40,472 bases of DNA from Bacteroidota bacterium (lineage in GTDB: Bacteria; Bacteroidota; Bacteroidia; Chitinophagales; Saprospiraceae), in contig JAHEAR010000017.1 of NCBI GenBank assembly GCA_024642665.1, forward strand, positions 39,863-80,334, written 5' to 3'. This document shows, one piece after another, positions 19,348 through 27,742 of this stretch. Both the position numbers and the translations under genes were made by a program. Numbering within the stretch: the first letter of the stretch is position 1; the number at the start of each line of letters is the position of its first letter. The notes beneath the pieces are model-generated. The model made no database searches. It worked only from the letters and a program-made list of their open reading frames with translations, and was not told where the DNA came from.

Positions 19348-20217
19348 TTAATACGTCCAAAGGTCATGTTCCCAGTTGAACAATTCCATCTTAATACGCT
19401 CTGATTCCATGAGGCGATCAACCCCGTCATCAAAACCATTGTAGATATCCTCAAGTCTCAAATCAAGCACATTTGATTGCTTATAGATGTAGCTTGAAAA
19501 TCTTCTTTGTTCAAAAAGGTCATACCATGTTCCGGGAGCTGCATCATTTCCATCAGTATACACCGTATATCGGGAAAGGGCTTCTCTTGCTTCAGGGTAG
19601 TACACCCAAAACATTGGTATGGCATATTTGAATTCACCTGTGTTTTCATCTACGTAATCCTTGATCGGTGCAATCCCCAGGATGCGTACACCCATTCTTG
19701 AGGCTTCTTCGTCAAAGAACCACATTTCCTTTACCCTGTACTTCTGAATTTCTTCAGGATTGACCGGTGAATTTACGATGACTACTTCGTCTTCATAGGT
19801 ATCCGGATTGAACACCAAACTGGTATCGGTAATCACCAATTTACCCATCACTTCATCCGGAGAAAGCATTTCTTTAAATTCTTCATCTTTAAAGACTTTG
19901 ATTTCTCCTGACTTTGCACCTTCGGAAATGATGGTGAAGAAAGGTTGCGGTGGATAGATAAAAGGAAGATTGATTTTCTCCCTGACATCTATTATACGCC
20001 ACAGTCTGCGTTCCCAGGGAATATCCGCTTCACGGAGTGGTTCGTATGGAAGTACTCTGTTTTCGAATATCATCGTGCGTCGAACGACATCATCGATGTA
20101 TACATCTTCTACAGGGTCGCTGGATTCAGTGATAATGCTTTCAGCCTGTTGCCCCATGATAAATCCTGGTGCAAGGTAAAAAAGCAAACCTGCCATGTAA
20201 GCAAATAATGACTTCAT
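19348..20217 (-). CDS. gldN: gliding motility/T9SS protein GldN
   Basis: Periplasmic component of the type IX secretion system (PorN homologue), which with GldK forms the ring under the outer membrane. The product has 289 residues with an N-terminal signal peptide ending near GFIMGQQ (about residue 22). The body carries the family-typical IPWERRLWRIIDVREKINLPF and VWIYYPE-like (here FWVYYPEARE) segments. It is last in gldK-L-M-N, 8 bases behind gldM, and is followed by the terminator at 19295. Confidence 0.94.
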   Translation of the reverse strand: MKSLFAYMAGLLFYLAPGFIMGQQAESIITESSDPVEDVYIDDVVRRTMIFENRVLPYEPLREADIPWERRLWRIIDVREKINLPFIYPPQPFFTIISEGAKSGEIKVFKDEEFKEMLSPDEVMGKLVITDTSLVFNPDTYEDEVVIVNSPVNPEEIQKYRVKEMWFFDEEASRMGVRILGIAPIKDYVDENTGEFKYAIPMFWVYYPEAREALSRYTVYTDGNDAAPGTWYDLFEQRRFSSYIYKQSNVLDLRLEDIYNGFDDGVDRLMESERIKMELFNWEHDLWTY

Positions 20218-20225
20218 GTTGATTA

Positions 20226-21794
20226 TTAATTAATTTTAAAAACAAGCTGGTTGATGTCACGACCGGCGCGGTCACCAGGACATTTCGCTTTAACATTTTC
20301 AAAGTAAAATGTATCACCGGCCTTTGCCTGATCAACCAATCCTTTCGGGCCACCATTATATGGTCCTCCTTTGTTTGGTTCCATTTGAGGATCCTGACGT
20401 CTTGGTACACGTACTAATGTATATCCAAGGATCTCACATTTAGCATCAAAGTCAAAATTTTCCAAAACAGCAAATAGACCACGTTGCGCTTTGAATTCTC
20501 CTGAACTCATCACACCGCCCATAGAAGAGCTAAGTTTAGCCACGGGATTTGGAATATTCTTTACTCTGAAATCTCTTTTCTCTGAAAGTCCTGGAGCACT
20601 CACATTCACATAGGCATATTCATCTTTTCTGGTAGGTGTTTCTACCACTACGTTGAACGTACCATTGCTGTTACGGGTAATCTTTCCACCTCCTGCACCG
20701 GACATACTTACATTCACCTGATTACTCGGTACACCTGCAGCTGAAACAGTTACAGGATTGTCAACACCGATATAAAAAACGTTCATCTTATCTGCAGAAA
20801 CAGAAACGGAACGCTCACCTACTTCATATTCAAACTCATTTTTGAATGTTTGAACAGAATCAGTTACAGGATTCAACATGCTAATCGATGCACTATACTT
20901 ACGTACACCAACAGCACCGGCAGTGGCTGAATATTTAGCTCTACCTTCTGCATCCACCGGTAATTGTCTTCCATCAACGGAAATGGTAATACCTGTTTTA
21001 CTATCAGCACCCGCAAAAGCAGTTAGAAAAATATCTGCTTCATAGGTCTCTCCTTTAATCACATAAGATTTCTTGGCTGCAGAGACAACCGTAAATTTGT
21101 CCAAGACCACATCCGGATTCGTACCTACCTTATTGGCCAGGTAGTTCAGGATAGTGGCTTCTGAGTTTTTTACGTCATTCTGGAATTTACGAAGAATGGG
21201 AAGGGCTGCCTGCACAGGCATATGGCCAAAATTCATCGTTGACCAGTCCTTCTTTTTCTTCTTTTTCCAGGTTTCGTCATCTACTCCCAGCGCGATATCA
21301 CTGGCATATTGTGCAACATCAGCTGAGTCCAGCAAGCTCACAAATTTGTCATGATACTCGATCAATTTGCCTTTCAGTTCTTCACCTTTTCCACTAAGAA
21401 CCAAAAGTCTGGTGGTCACTGATTTATCCTTCTCTCCTTTCAATTTTTCAGTGACTTGGCCCGTTTCCGAGTCCACTAAATAACCTCCTGAAGTGATAAT
21501 CATTGTATCAATGATATTTTGAATGTAGCTATACATTTCATTGGAATATCTTGTCGCAGGGTCAACACGTTCAGCGTAAACAGCGAAAGAATTCTTCTTT
21601 TTAGCACCGGCTTTAATGGCTTCTGGGAGTCTCTTATTCGAATCGTCAAGTGCCTGGTTACTCTTTACCATACTCTTGTCGACTGTCTTAAAAGCGTTAA
21701 ATATCTCTGCAGAAACGTTGAGGGCCAGCAGGGCAGTCAAGACCAAATACATAATATTGATCATTATCTGCCTGGGTTCCTTTGGAATTGCCAT
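20226..21794 (-). CDS. gldM: gliding motility/T9SS motor protein GldM
   Basis: Inner-membrane/periplasmic shaft protein of the type IX secretion motor. The 522-residue chain starts MAIPKEPRQIMINIMYLVLT, with the single N-terminal transmembrane helix at about 11-30 that inserts in the GldL ring. A helical domain and then tandem beta-rich periplasmic domains follow to the C terminus. Family length is about 510-530. It lies 55 bases behind gldL and 8 bases ahead of gldN. Confidence 0.95.
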   Translation of the reverse strand: MAIPKEPRQIMINIMYLVLTALLALNVSAEIFNAFKTVDKSMVKSNQALDDSNKRLPEAIKAGAKKKNSFAVYAERVDPATRYSNEMYSYIQNIIDTMIITSGGYLVDSETGQVTEKLKGEKDKSVTTRLLVLSGKGEELKGKLIEYHDKFVSLLDSADVAQYASDIALGVDDETWKKKKKKDWSTMNFGHMPVQAALPILRKFQNDVKNSEATILNYLANKVGTNPDVVLDKFTVVSAAKKSYVIKGETYEADIFLTAFAGADSKTGITISVDGRQLPVDAEGRAKYSATAGAVGVRKYSASISMLNPVTDSVQTFKNEFEYEVGERSVSVSADKMNVFYIGVDNPVTVSAAGVPSNQVNVSMSGAGGGKITRNSNGTFNVVVETPTRKDEYAYVNVSAPGLSEKRDFRVKNIPNPVAKLSSSMGGVMSSGEFKAQRGLFAVLENFDFDAKCEILGYTLVRVPRRQDPQMEPNKGGPYNGGPKGLVDQAKAGDTFYFENVKAKCPGDRAGRDINQLVFKIN

Positions 21795-21849
21795 ATCGGA
21801 ATAAAAATTTTTCTTTGATTAATAGATCAGTTCAAATCATTGGAAAGGA

Positions 21850-22581
21850 TTACCCTTTTCCACCAGTCATTGCGTTCAATACGTTTCCGTATACGCCATT
21901 CAACGAACGTAAGTTCTTGTTCAATGAAGCCATCTGATCTGTATAACCTTTAGCATCAGCTTCTGAACTTCCGAGTTGCGCAATTGCATTGTTCATTGCA
22001 TCCAATTTATCTTTAGAAGCAATGACGCCCTGATACATGTTGCTAACACCTTGAATATTCTCATTCAAAGCTGTAATGTGACTACGATATGCTTTAGTTT
22101 CTTCAACACTGTGGCTGAGTTCTACCATTGCCTGGTTCATTCTGTCATAGAAGTTACCCATTGACTTAATCTGATCTGAAGTCTGTGAGAAATCAACTTC
22201 CTGAAGCGCTTTCAGCGAACTCATACTCTTTGCCATGATCTGAAGTTCAGATAACATACCACCGAGTTGATTTTCAACCTTAACACCATTTAGTGGACGT
22301 GCATCATTATCCAATTCGCCAGCGGCTAATGGAGAAATATTGCTGTTGTATTTATCCAGACCTGGGTATAATTTTTCCCAGTAGTAATCCTTTTCTGGTG
22401 GAATAACTCCTAACATAAAGAAAAGGAAAGCTTCGGTGGATAATCCAACGGTAATCATCGCGTCACCCCAATCAGTACTAAGAATCTTACCTAGGGCGCC
22501 GATCATAACGACGGACGCTCCAACACCAATGATGAAGTTTTTGAAATACTTGAATGCTGAAGATTTGATAATCTTGTTCAT
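21850..22581 (-). CDS. gldL: gliding motility/T9SS motor protein GldL
   Basis: Proton-driven inner-membrane motor subunit that works with GldM. The 243-residue chain has two transmembrane helices near the N terminus (about 14-35 and 42-62) separated by LSTDWGDAM. PPEKDYYWEKLYPGL follows the second helix, and a long helical cytoplasmic part (about 110-235) completes the protein. It is separated from gldK by 193 bases, longer than the other spacings in this operon, and that gap contains a hairpin. Confidence 0.94.
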   Translation of the reverse strand: MNKIIKSSAFKYFKNFIIGVGASVVMIGALGKILSTDWGDAMITVGLSTEAFLFFMLGVIPPEKDYYWEKLYPGLDKYNSNISPLAAGELDNDARPLNGVKVENQLGGMLSELQIMAKSMSSLKALQEVDFSQTSDQIKSMGNFYDRMNQAMVELSHSVEETKAYRSHITALNENIQGVSNMYQGVIASKDKLDAMNNAIAQLGSSEADAKGYTDQMASLNKNLRSLNGVYGNVLNAMTGGKG

Positions 22582-22718
22582 GCTGGTTGAGATGTTTTTG
22601 TAGTTAAGAAATGAATTAAGATAATCTCAGTAAAAATCCAGAAAGCAGGTAAACTAAACTCTGGTGTTCCGACTGATTTTAAGTTTTGTTTTTGAGTAAA
22701 TGTTTTTTCAATCGACCA

Positions 22719-22746
22719 GTCCTCCAACCCATCGCCAGGATAGGAC
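22719..22746 (-). promoter_or_regulatory. hairpin in the gldK-gldL spacer
   Basis: Within the 193-base spacer a 28-base segment pairs GTCCT with AGGAC and, on the minus strand, ATCC with GGGT further inside. No T-run follows on the minus strand, so it is not an obvious terminator. It could be an attenuator or RNA-processing site that sets gldK expression apart from gldLMN. Confidence 0.35.
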
Positions 22747-22774
22747 CAAAAGACTACTCCAATAATAATTTGTA

Positions 22775-24016
22775 TTAGTTCGTGTCATCAATCGCTCTAC
22801 CCAGGAAAGTCAATGCACAACGGAATCCGATATAGGATTTGGTTGTATCCTGATATTCCCAATGGCGAGTACTTGTCTGTAGATAATAGGCAACATCTTT
22901 CCAAGATCCACCACGAATCACTTTACGCTTATATACGGCCGGATCATCTTCCTTGGCATCGTACTTAATGTCCGGGTTATTATCATGGACAATATAGTGT
23001 GCGTTTTCAAAGAAAGCCGTTTCTGTCCATTCAGCTGCGTTTCCAGACATATTATATAACCCATAATCATTAGGGAAATAAGCATCTGCTTTTACGGTAT
23101 AATGACCACCATCTTCCGGATAGTTTCCTCTGCCCGGCTTGAAGTTGGCTAACAAGCAACCTTTGGCATTACGCAGGCCATAACCACCCCATGGATAAGG
23201 AGCGAGGTCATGCCCTCCGCGAGCAGCATACTCCCACTCATGTTCGGTTGGTAATCTGAATTCTTCTGTATTTGGTTCATCCGATTTGAAGGTATTCCAA
23301 AGATTGGTTCGCCAGGCGCAGAAAGCCTTTGACATTTTCCAATCCACACCTACTACAGGATAATCGTCAAAAGCCGGGTGCCAGAAATAATTTCTGGTAA
23401 ACGGCTCATTATAGGAATAAGCAAAGTCTCTGATCCATACTAAGGTATCAGGATAGATGCTCACTTCCTCTCTGTTGATAATTTCTGTTCGCTTTCCTTT
23501 GAAAGAAGGACTAGCAGCTTTCTTCCAGTCTTTCCACTCATAATTGTATACGAATTCGCGGGTATCCAACTCGCGTTGTCCGGCAAATACATCATCCCCC
23601 TGGAAGTACATGTCTTCCAACATCTCATCTTCCCAGTCGATTTCATATTCCCAGTCGATGGTCTGATTGCCATAATCATCTTCTTTGAAATGATCTAGCG
23701 TTACATGCGCGATGGAATCCCGAACGTAGGTCACGAACTGACGGTATTCATTATTGGTGATTTCTGTATCATCCATAAAGAATCCGACAATCGATACCGC
23801 GAGTGGACGCTGCATATAACTATTGTAGATGTCCTGGTCGGATTGGCCGATATGAAATGTACCACTTCGGATATATTCCATACCATAAGGATTGATGCCT
23901 GAATAACTCGGGCGATCCATCACACCAACTAACTGACCTGTTTCTCCAGCACCGCAGGCACTGAATAGAAAGGCCACTGAAATAATGGCCAATACTGAGA
24001 TTGAAATGTTCCTCAT
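22775..24016 (-). CDS. gldK: gliding motility/T9SS lipoprotein GldK
   Basis: Outer-membrane lipoprotein with a formylglycine-generating-enzyme (SUMF1)-like fold, part of the GldK/GldN ring. The product has 413 residues, lipobox FSAC with C21, and the FGE-like segments DDTEITNNEYRQFV, RLPTEHEWEYAARGG, NMSGNAAEWTE and VIRGGSWKD. The cysteine pair used by true FGE enzymes is not evident, as expected of a structural role. GldJ is a close paralogue; the position directly upstream of gldL identifies this as gldK. A probable promoter lies 48-55 bases upstream. Confidence 0.93.
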   Translation of the reverse strand: MRNISISVLAIISVAFLFSACGAGETGQLVGVMDRPSYSGINPYGMEYIRSGTFHIGQSDQDIYNSYMQRPLAVSIVGFFMDDTEITNNEYRQFVTYVRDSIAHVTLDHFKEDDYGNQTIDWEYEIDWEDEMLEDMYFQGDDVFAGQRELDTREFVYNYEWKDWKKAASPSFKGKRTEIINREEVSIYPDTLVWIRDFAYSYNEPFTRNYFWHPAFDDYPVVGVDWKMSKAFCAWRTNLWNTFKSDEPNTEEFRLPTEHEWEYAARGGHDLAPYPWGGYGLRNAKGCLLANFKPGRGNYPEDGGHYTVKADAYFPNDYGLYNMSGNAAEWTETAFFENAHYIVHDNNPDIKYDAKEDDPAVYKRKVIRGGSWKDVAYYLQTSTRHWEYQDTTKSYIGFRCALTFLGRAIDDTN

Positions 24017-24063
24017 CCTTTTAAAAAAAGTTTCGCTGTTCTAGGTAGCTTAAAAAAGAGGTG

Positions 24064-24071
24064 TAAAGATA
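24064..24071 (-). promoter_or_regulatory. probable -7 promoter element of gldK
   Basis: Read on the minus strand this is TATCTTTA, matching TAnnTTTG except the last base. It lies 48 bases upstream of the gldK ATG. No clear -33 element is seen. Confidence 0.45.
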
Positions 24072-24268
24072 GTTTTTTGAAAATGATATCCAACACATAT
24101 CTTTTTAAAATCCTCCCAACAAACAACATAATTTATGCCAACAAGGGTTGTAACGATATATTATTTGACATTATTATGCTTTTGGGGAAATTTAAATTTG
24201 CTTCCCATTAAAAACACATAACACAATAAATATATATGTAAATATCCTTTAATAAAATAGTTACATTG

Positions 24269-24283
24269 AGTTTACCGTAAACT
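24269..24283. promoter_or_regulatory. perfect inverted repeat AGTTTAC-C-GTAAACT upstream of gldK
   Basis: A 7-bp perfect inverted repeat around a single central base, in the AT-rich region between porP/sprF and gldK. It has the geometry of a homodimeric regulator site rather than a terminator, since the loop would be one base. The cognate regulator is unknown. Confidence 0.4.
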
Positions 24284-24317
24284 ATCTAAAACATGGTTTA
24301 ACAATGGTTAAGTTATC

Positions 24318-24349
24318 ACCCGCTGTCGGGTCCACAACTTCTATAAGTT
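24318..24349 (-). terminator. possible terminator hairpins after the porP/sprF-like gene
   Basis: Two small perfect hairpins, AACTT/AAGTT (24336-24349, spanning the stop codon) and ACCCG/CGGGT (24318-24331), lie at the 3' end of the gene. Neither is followed by a good T-run, so this is a weak terminator call. Confidence 0.3.
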
Positions 24350-25318
24350 TCTTGGATTGTAAATAATTCTTGGGGGTAATCCGGCCCCTATTCTTTTTCC
24401 TAAATTATATGAAATTAGTAACTCATGGGTCCCTTCGTTCGTGGTTTGAAGACTACTCAACCCAATATCATAGGCGTAATGTAGAAAGAACTTTGGAGAC
24501 AACCGCACCCCTACCGATAATATCAATGCATCAATACTATTATTTCCAAACCCCCGATAGCCTACACTGGCCGTGGCAGTGTTTAACCAATCAGCTCTAA
24601 GAGAAACTTCTGCCTGCAGCTGCGTCAAATCCGATTTAACATAAACCGTTGGATATAATGATATCTGATTGAGTGATTCGATAAAATATTCGCCAAAAAA
24701 ATGAAACCCCGGTTTGGGTTGATATTTAATATCATTTCCCAGCGTCACCCCTGCCGGGAAGAAACCTGTCATAGATACGCCTGCTTCAAAAAAATCACCT
24801 GCAAAATAAACTCCTGCTTCAATGACCGGGGATATGCCTGAAACCACCCCATTCGGAAGATTAATGTCATGATGATCCAATATAGAGCCTGAATATTCCC
24901 CATCCGGTGATCTTAGTTTGGTTCCATCTAATGACTTCTGATAAATACCCGTCCTGATCCCTGTAGAAATCAATCCGGCCGTGGACTCATATATATAATT
25001 ATAGGAGAGCATGAATGATGTTGCCTTTTCGGCCCCAAGTGACTCTGTCATCAATTGAAATCCAATAGCTCCCTGCCACAGATAAAAAGGCATATGGACA
25101 TTGATCATCCTGGTTTCAGGATTACCTTCCAGCCCCTGCCATTGAGAACGATAGAGAAGACTGGCTGCGAGGCTGCGCTCCATACCTCCAAAAGCCGGGT
25201 TGAAGCCATACCGCTCATGCATATATAAGCTATACTGCGTGGTATACTGAGAAAACAGGGATCCGCTTGTAAACAAACCCATCATCAGTATTAAATATTT
25301 CCAAACAGATTTACTCAT
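24341..25318 (-). CDS. PorP/SprF-family type IX secretion outer-membrane protein
   Basis: Outer-membrane beta-barrel of 325 residues from ATG 25318. A signal peptide ends near SLFSQ, followed by the family signature YSLYMHERYGFNPAFGG. Alternating strands run throughout, and LLISYNLGKRIG lies near the C terminus. A TTG 8 codons upstream (25342) is less likely. PorP/SprF proteins attach T9SS substrates, such as SprB-type adhesins, to the cell surface. Many paralogues occur per genome and most sit next to a substrate gene. This one sits just upstream of gldKLMN, as porP does in Porphyromonas. A TATCTTTT sequence (25327-25334, minus) is a possible -7 element. Confidence 0.88.
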   Translation of the reverse strand: MSKSVWKYLILMMGLFTSGSLFSQYTTQYSLYMHERYGFNPAFGGMERSLAASLLYRSQWQGLEGNPETRMINVHMPFYLWQGAIGFQLMTESLGAEKATSFMLSYNYIYESTAGLISTGIRTGIYQKSLDGTKLRSPDGEYSGSILDHHDINLPNGVVSGISPVIEAGVYFAGDFFEAGVSMTGFFPAGVTLGNDIKYQPKPGFHFFGEYFIESLNQISLYPTVYVKSDLTQLQAEVSLRADWLNTATASVGYRGFGNNSIDALILSVGVRLSPKFFLHYAYDIGLSSLQTTNEGTHELLISYNLGKRIGAGLPPRIIYNPRNL

Positions 25319-25455
25319 GTATGTTAAAAAGATATCGAACAATAGTTTAGTATGTTGAATGTAAAGGTTTAAGTAGATACCCCCTTTACCAAAAGTGGAA
25401 ATTAGGATAAATATAACATAGCCCAGCTATTCCCCATCAGCCATTAATGTACGAA

Positions 25456-25473
25456 ATGTCTGCTATCAGACAT
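25456..25473 (-). terminator. hairpin at the end of the metallo-hydrolase gene
   Basis: Perfect 7-bp stem ATGTCTG/CAGACAT with a 4-base loop abutting the stop codon. A T-rich stretch after it on the minus strand is short, so termination strength is uncertain. Confidence 0.4.
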
Positions 25474-26255
25474 CAGGCAATGATAAGGCTCAATCCATCA
25501 TAACCTAAACGAATATTCGGAGGTAAAAATTTATTCACATCAGCATGCAAACCCATATCATGGCTAATATGGGTGATGACACAATGATTTGGCTTTAATT
25601 TTTCACAAAGGGCAATAGCCCCTTTCATATTTAAATGACTTTCGTGTGTTTCAAAGCGCAAGGCATTCAGCACTAGTATTTCCAGCCCTAGCAATTGCTT
25701 CATACTGCTTGCAGGGATTGTTTTGGCATCTGTGATATAGCCAAGATTCCCAATTCTAAAGCCAAAAATGTCAAGCCCTCCATGGTCAATCCGGATGGGT
25801 GTGATGGGCACATCCTTCACCATAAACGTATCCAATTGGTCGATTGAAATGCCATGTACTTTAGGTTTTCCTGGGTATTGGTATGCCGGATCAAAAGCAT
25901 AATAAAACCGTCTTTCCAATTCTGCTAATGTTCTCGAGCCGGTATACACTGGTATATCCCGTTGGTGTAAAAAATTGATGGGGCGTATATCGTCCAGTCC
26001 TGAGACATGATCATTATGTTCGTGGGTGACTAAGATGGCATGGACATCATCAAAATGATTGGTCAGCATCTGGCTTCTGAAATCAGGACCAATATCAATC
26101 ACAATCCCAACCTGACCAATTTGAATAAATGCAGAAGTACGAAGTCGTTTATCTCTTTTATCTGTGGACGTGCAAACCGGACATTTGCAGCCGATCACCG
26201 GGATACCCTGAGAGGTACCTGTTCCCAGCAACGTGATCTGGAGAGGAATGCTCAC
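25473..26255 (-). CDS. MBL-fold metallo-hydrolase, PhnP-like
   Basis: Metallo-beta-lactamase-fold hydrolase of 260 residues. From the GTG at 26255 it reads VSIPLQITLLGTGTSQG, then a CxCxxC structural-zinc motif (C23, C25, C28), the two-metal motif THEHNDH (77-83), and later D and H ligands (YITDAK, THISHD). It resembles PhnP-type phosphodiesterases; bacterial members are often of unknown substrate and no phn genes are near. The GTG is chosen because it overlaps the upstream gene's stop as GTGA, and because family members begin just before this strand. An ATG at 26294 would add 13 residues. Confidence 0.87.
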   Translation of the reverse strand: MSIPLQITLLGTGTSQGIPVIGCKCPVCTSTDKRDKRLRTSAFIQIGQVGIVIDIGPDFRSQMLTNHFDDVHAILVTHEHNDHVSGLDDIRPINFLHQRDIPVYTGSRTLAELERRFYYAFDPAYQYPGKPKVHGISIDQLDTFMVKDVPITPIRIDHGGLDIFGFRIGNLGYITDAKTIPASSMKQLLGLEILVLNALRFETHESHLNMKGAIALCEKLKPNHCVITHISHDMGLHADVNKFLPPNIRLGYDGLSLIIA

Positions 26256-26536
26256 GTAGGCAGTAACAAGGATTTCCTCAGTTTGTCGTACCATTCCCTA
26301 GCCTCCTCGGAAAGATGGGTCATTTCTATCTTTCCATTCTCCAAAATCTCAAGTAAAATGTTGATCCTGGCTTCAACTTCAAAGAATTTGTTGACAATTA
26401 CTATATTTTTGCCTGTCACAATACAATATCCGGACTGAAAATTACCTTTCTCATACCGGACGGTAATCTTAAGTTCCCGATAGACATCTTCAAGCTTTTT
26501 GAGATTATGCTTGGTATATTTGATCATAATTGACAT
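26252..26536 (-). CDS. small conserved-looking protein of unknown function
   Basis: 94 residues, soluble, with no signal. The N-terminal half is basic (KYTKHNLKKLEDVYRELKITVRYEKG), and the middle has a strand-rich GYCIVTGKNIVIVN followed by an acidic helix. The start could be residue 4 (MIKYTK). I do not recognise a named family. It is judged real because it fills the space before the metallo-hydrolase exactly, shares a GTGA stop/start overlap with it, and has coding-like composition. The tight coupling suggests a shared role or a common regulation. Confidence 0.7.
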   Translation of the reverse strand: MSIMIKYTKHNLKKLEDVYRELKITVRYEKGNFQSGYCIVTGKNIVIVNKFFEVEARINILLEILENGKIEMTHLSEEAREWYDKLRKSLLLPT

Positions 26537-26600
26537 TCAATTGAATAAGGACCATCCTTTAAAACACAAAATCTATTGATTTCGCTAGTAAATTTAAGCC

Positions 26601-27257
26601 ATGAAAGTAGATAAAACTTTGATATATATCAGGTTCATGCTTGGCACGCTTTTGATCCTTCTGGGACAAACACAACTTCAGGCCCAGCGATTTGGGGCAG
26701 CCATGGTAGCCGGCATGAATGCCTGTCAGATTGACGGGGACCAACTCGCCGGATACGATAAAATAGGATTAACCGCCGGTTTTAAAACCATGATACAATT
26801 TGAATCTGCCTTGCGAATGAATGTAGAATTTTTGTATTCTCAACGTGGTAGTCGACCTAACATTTTCAATGACAGCTATGATCCGGATATCAATATTACG
26901 CTTCAATACATGGAAATCCCCGTTTATGTTTCCATTGGGGACTGGTGGCAGGAGGAAGGCAAATATTATAAAATGTCTGCCCACGGTGGACTGAGTTATG
27001 GACGTTTAATAAACGCCCGGACAGTTGATTACTATAATCCTTCAGAGGATTCTTATGACAAACTCGTACCTTACTTTAGTGAAAATGACCTGTCGTGGTT
27101 TTTGGGTGTGTCTTATCGTTTCAGTCCGCGATTCGGTATTATGGGAAGGTATACAAGGGGGATAACGCCTTTACTCAATCCGGAAAAGCACAACTTAAAT
27201 ACAGATCGGCTCTTGTCCTACTTTTTAACCTTGCGTTTAGAATACTACTTCAAATAA
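26601..27257 (+). CDS. outer-membrane beta-barrel protein (PorT-like/OMP_b-brl family)
   Basis: 218 residues with a signal peptide ending near LQAQ (about residue 29), followed by alternating amphipathic strands: FGAAMVAGMNACQIDGD, LTAGFKTMIQF, MNVEFLYSQRGSRP and a terminal LRLEYYFK strand with an aromatic end suited to BAM insertion. This matches the small eight-stranded barrels abundant in Bacteroidota and annotated as PorT-family or outer-membrane beta-barrel domain proteins. It is not a confident orthologue of PorT itself. It is the first of three plus-strand genes, 2 bases ahead of the lipoprotein gene. Confidence 0.8.
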   Translation: MKVDKTLIYIRFMLGTLLILLGQTQLQAQRFGAAMVAGMNACQIDGDQLAGYDKIGLTAGFKTMIQFESALRMNVEFLYSQRGSRPNIFNDSYDPDINITLQYMEIPVYVSIGDWWQEEGKYYKMSAHGGLSYGRLINARTVDYYNPSEDSYDKLVPYFSENDLSWFLGVSYRFSPRFGIMGRYTRGITPLLNPEKHNLNTDRLLSYFLTLRLEYYFK

Positions 27258-27259
27258 CC

Positions 27260-27742
27260 ATGAACTTAACTTCTCAACTTATATTCCTGACATGTATTTC
27301 CTGTTTGATTTTTGTATCCTGTAAATCAGAAGCAAAACAAACGGAGGCTATTGCTCAGGAACCGATTGCTATGTCGCTGCCCTATCCGCCACTTGGTAAT
27401 CAGGAAATTTCAAAACTTTATGCACAGGCTGAAAAGGTGGATATTATTTTCTTTCATCTACCAATCAGTGTGAACCAGGAAGATCCTCAAAGTGTAAAGA
27501 GCACTGTCCTGTATGTCTCTCCGGCATCTCCAAAAGTAACCGCAGATTGCAAGCCCATTGCCAGATTGAGTTGGATCGCGGATGGTAAGATCATTCGGGA
27601 AGCTGATGTATATCTAAGTGCTGGTTGCGAGTACCTGATGTTTATGGAAAATAATGAAGGTGTTGCCATTAATGCGATGACACCATCCGGTGTGGATTTT
27701 TTCAAAAATATCATTACGCAGGTAGAGCAAAAAACAAAATGA
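27260..27742 (+). CDS. small lipoprotein of unknown function
   Basis: 160 residues from ATG 27260, with lipobox IFVSC (C21). The longer frame from 27095 runs inside the barrel gene and is not credible. After an Ala/Gln-rich linker the mature part is a small alpha/beta domain with two cysteines (ADCKP and SAGCEY) that could form a disulfide. I see no known family motif. It starts 2 bases after the barrel gene and overlaps the phosphatase start (ATGA), so the three genes form a coupled unit. Confidence 0.75.
   Translation: MNLTSQLIFLTCISCLIFVSCKSEAKQTEAIAQEPIAMSLPYPPLGNQEISKLYAQAEKVDIIFFHLPISVNQEDPQSVKSTVLYVSPASPKVTADCKPIARLSWIADGKIIREADVYLSAGCEYLMFMENNEGVAINAMTPSGVDFFKNIITQVEQKTK

Larger units (their letters stand above)
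24017..24340. other. intergenic region between porP/sprF-like gene and gldK
   Basis: About 324 bases, strongly AT-rich, with no credible gene. It holds the probable gldK promoter (24064-24071), a perfect 15-base inverted repeat (24269-24283), and two short hairpins at the end of the porP/sprF-like gene (24318-24331 and 24336-24349). Confidence 0.7.

Noticed and set aside
22775-24016. Active formylglycine-generating enzyme or GldJ
   Set aside because: The lipobox and position directly ahead of gldL identify GldK, and the catalytic cysteine pair of FGE is not evident.
27095-27259. Upstream extension of the small lipoprotein
   Set aside because: It lies inside the barrel gene in another frame. 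The internal ATG 27260 begins a proper lipoprotein signal.
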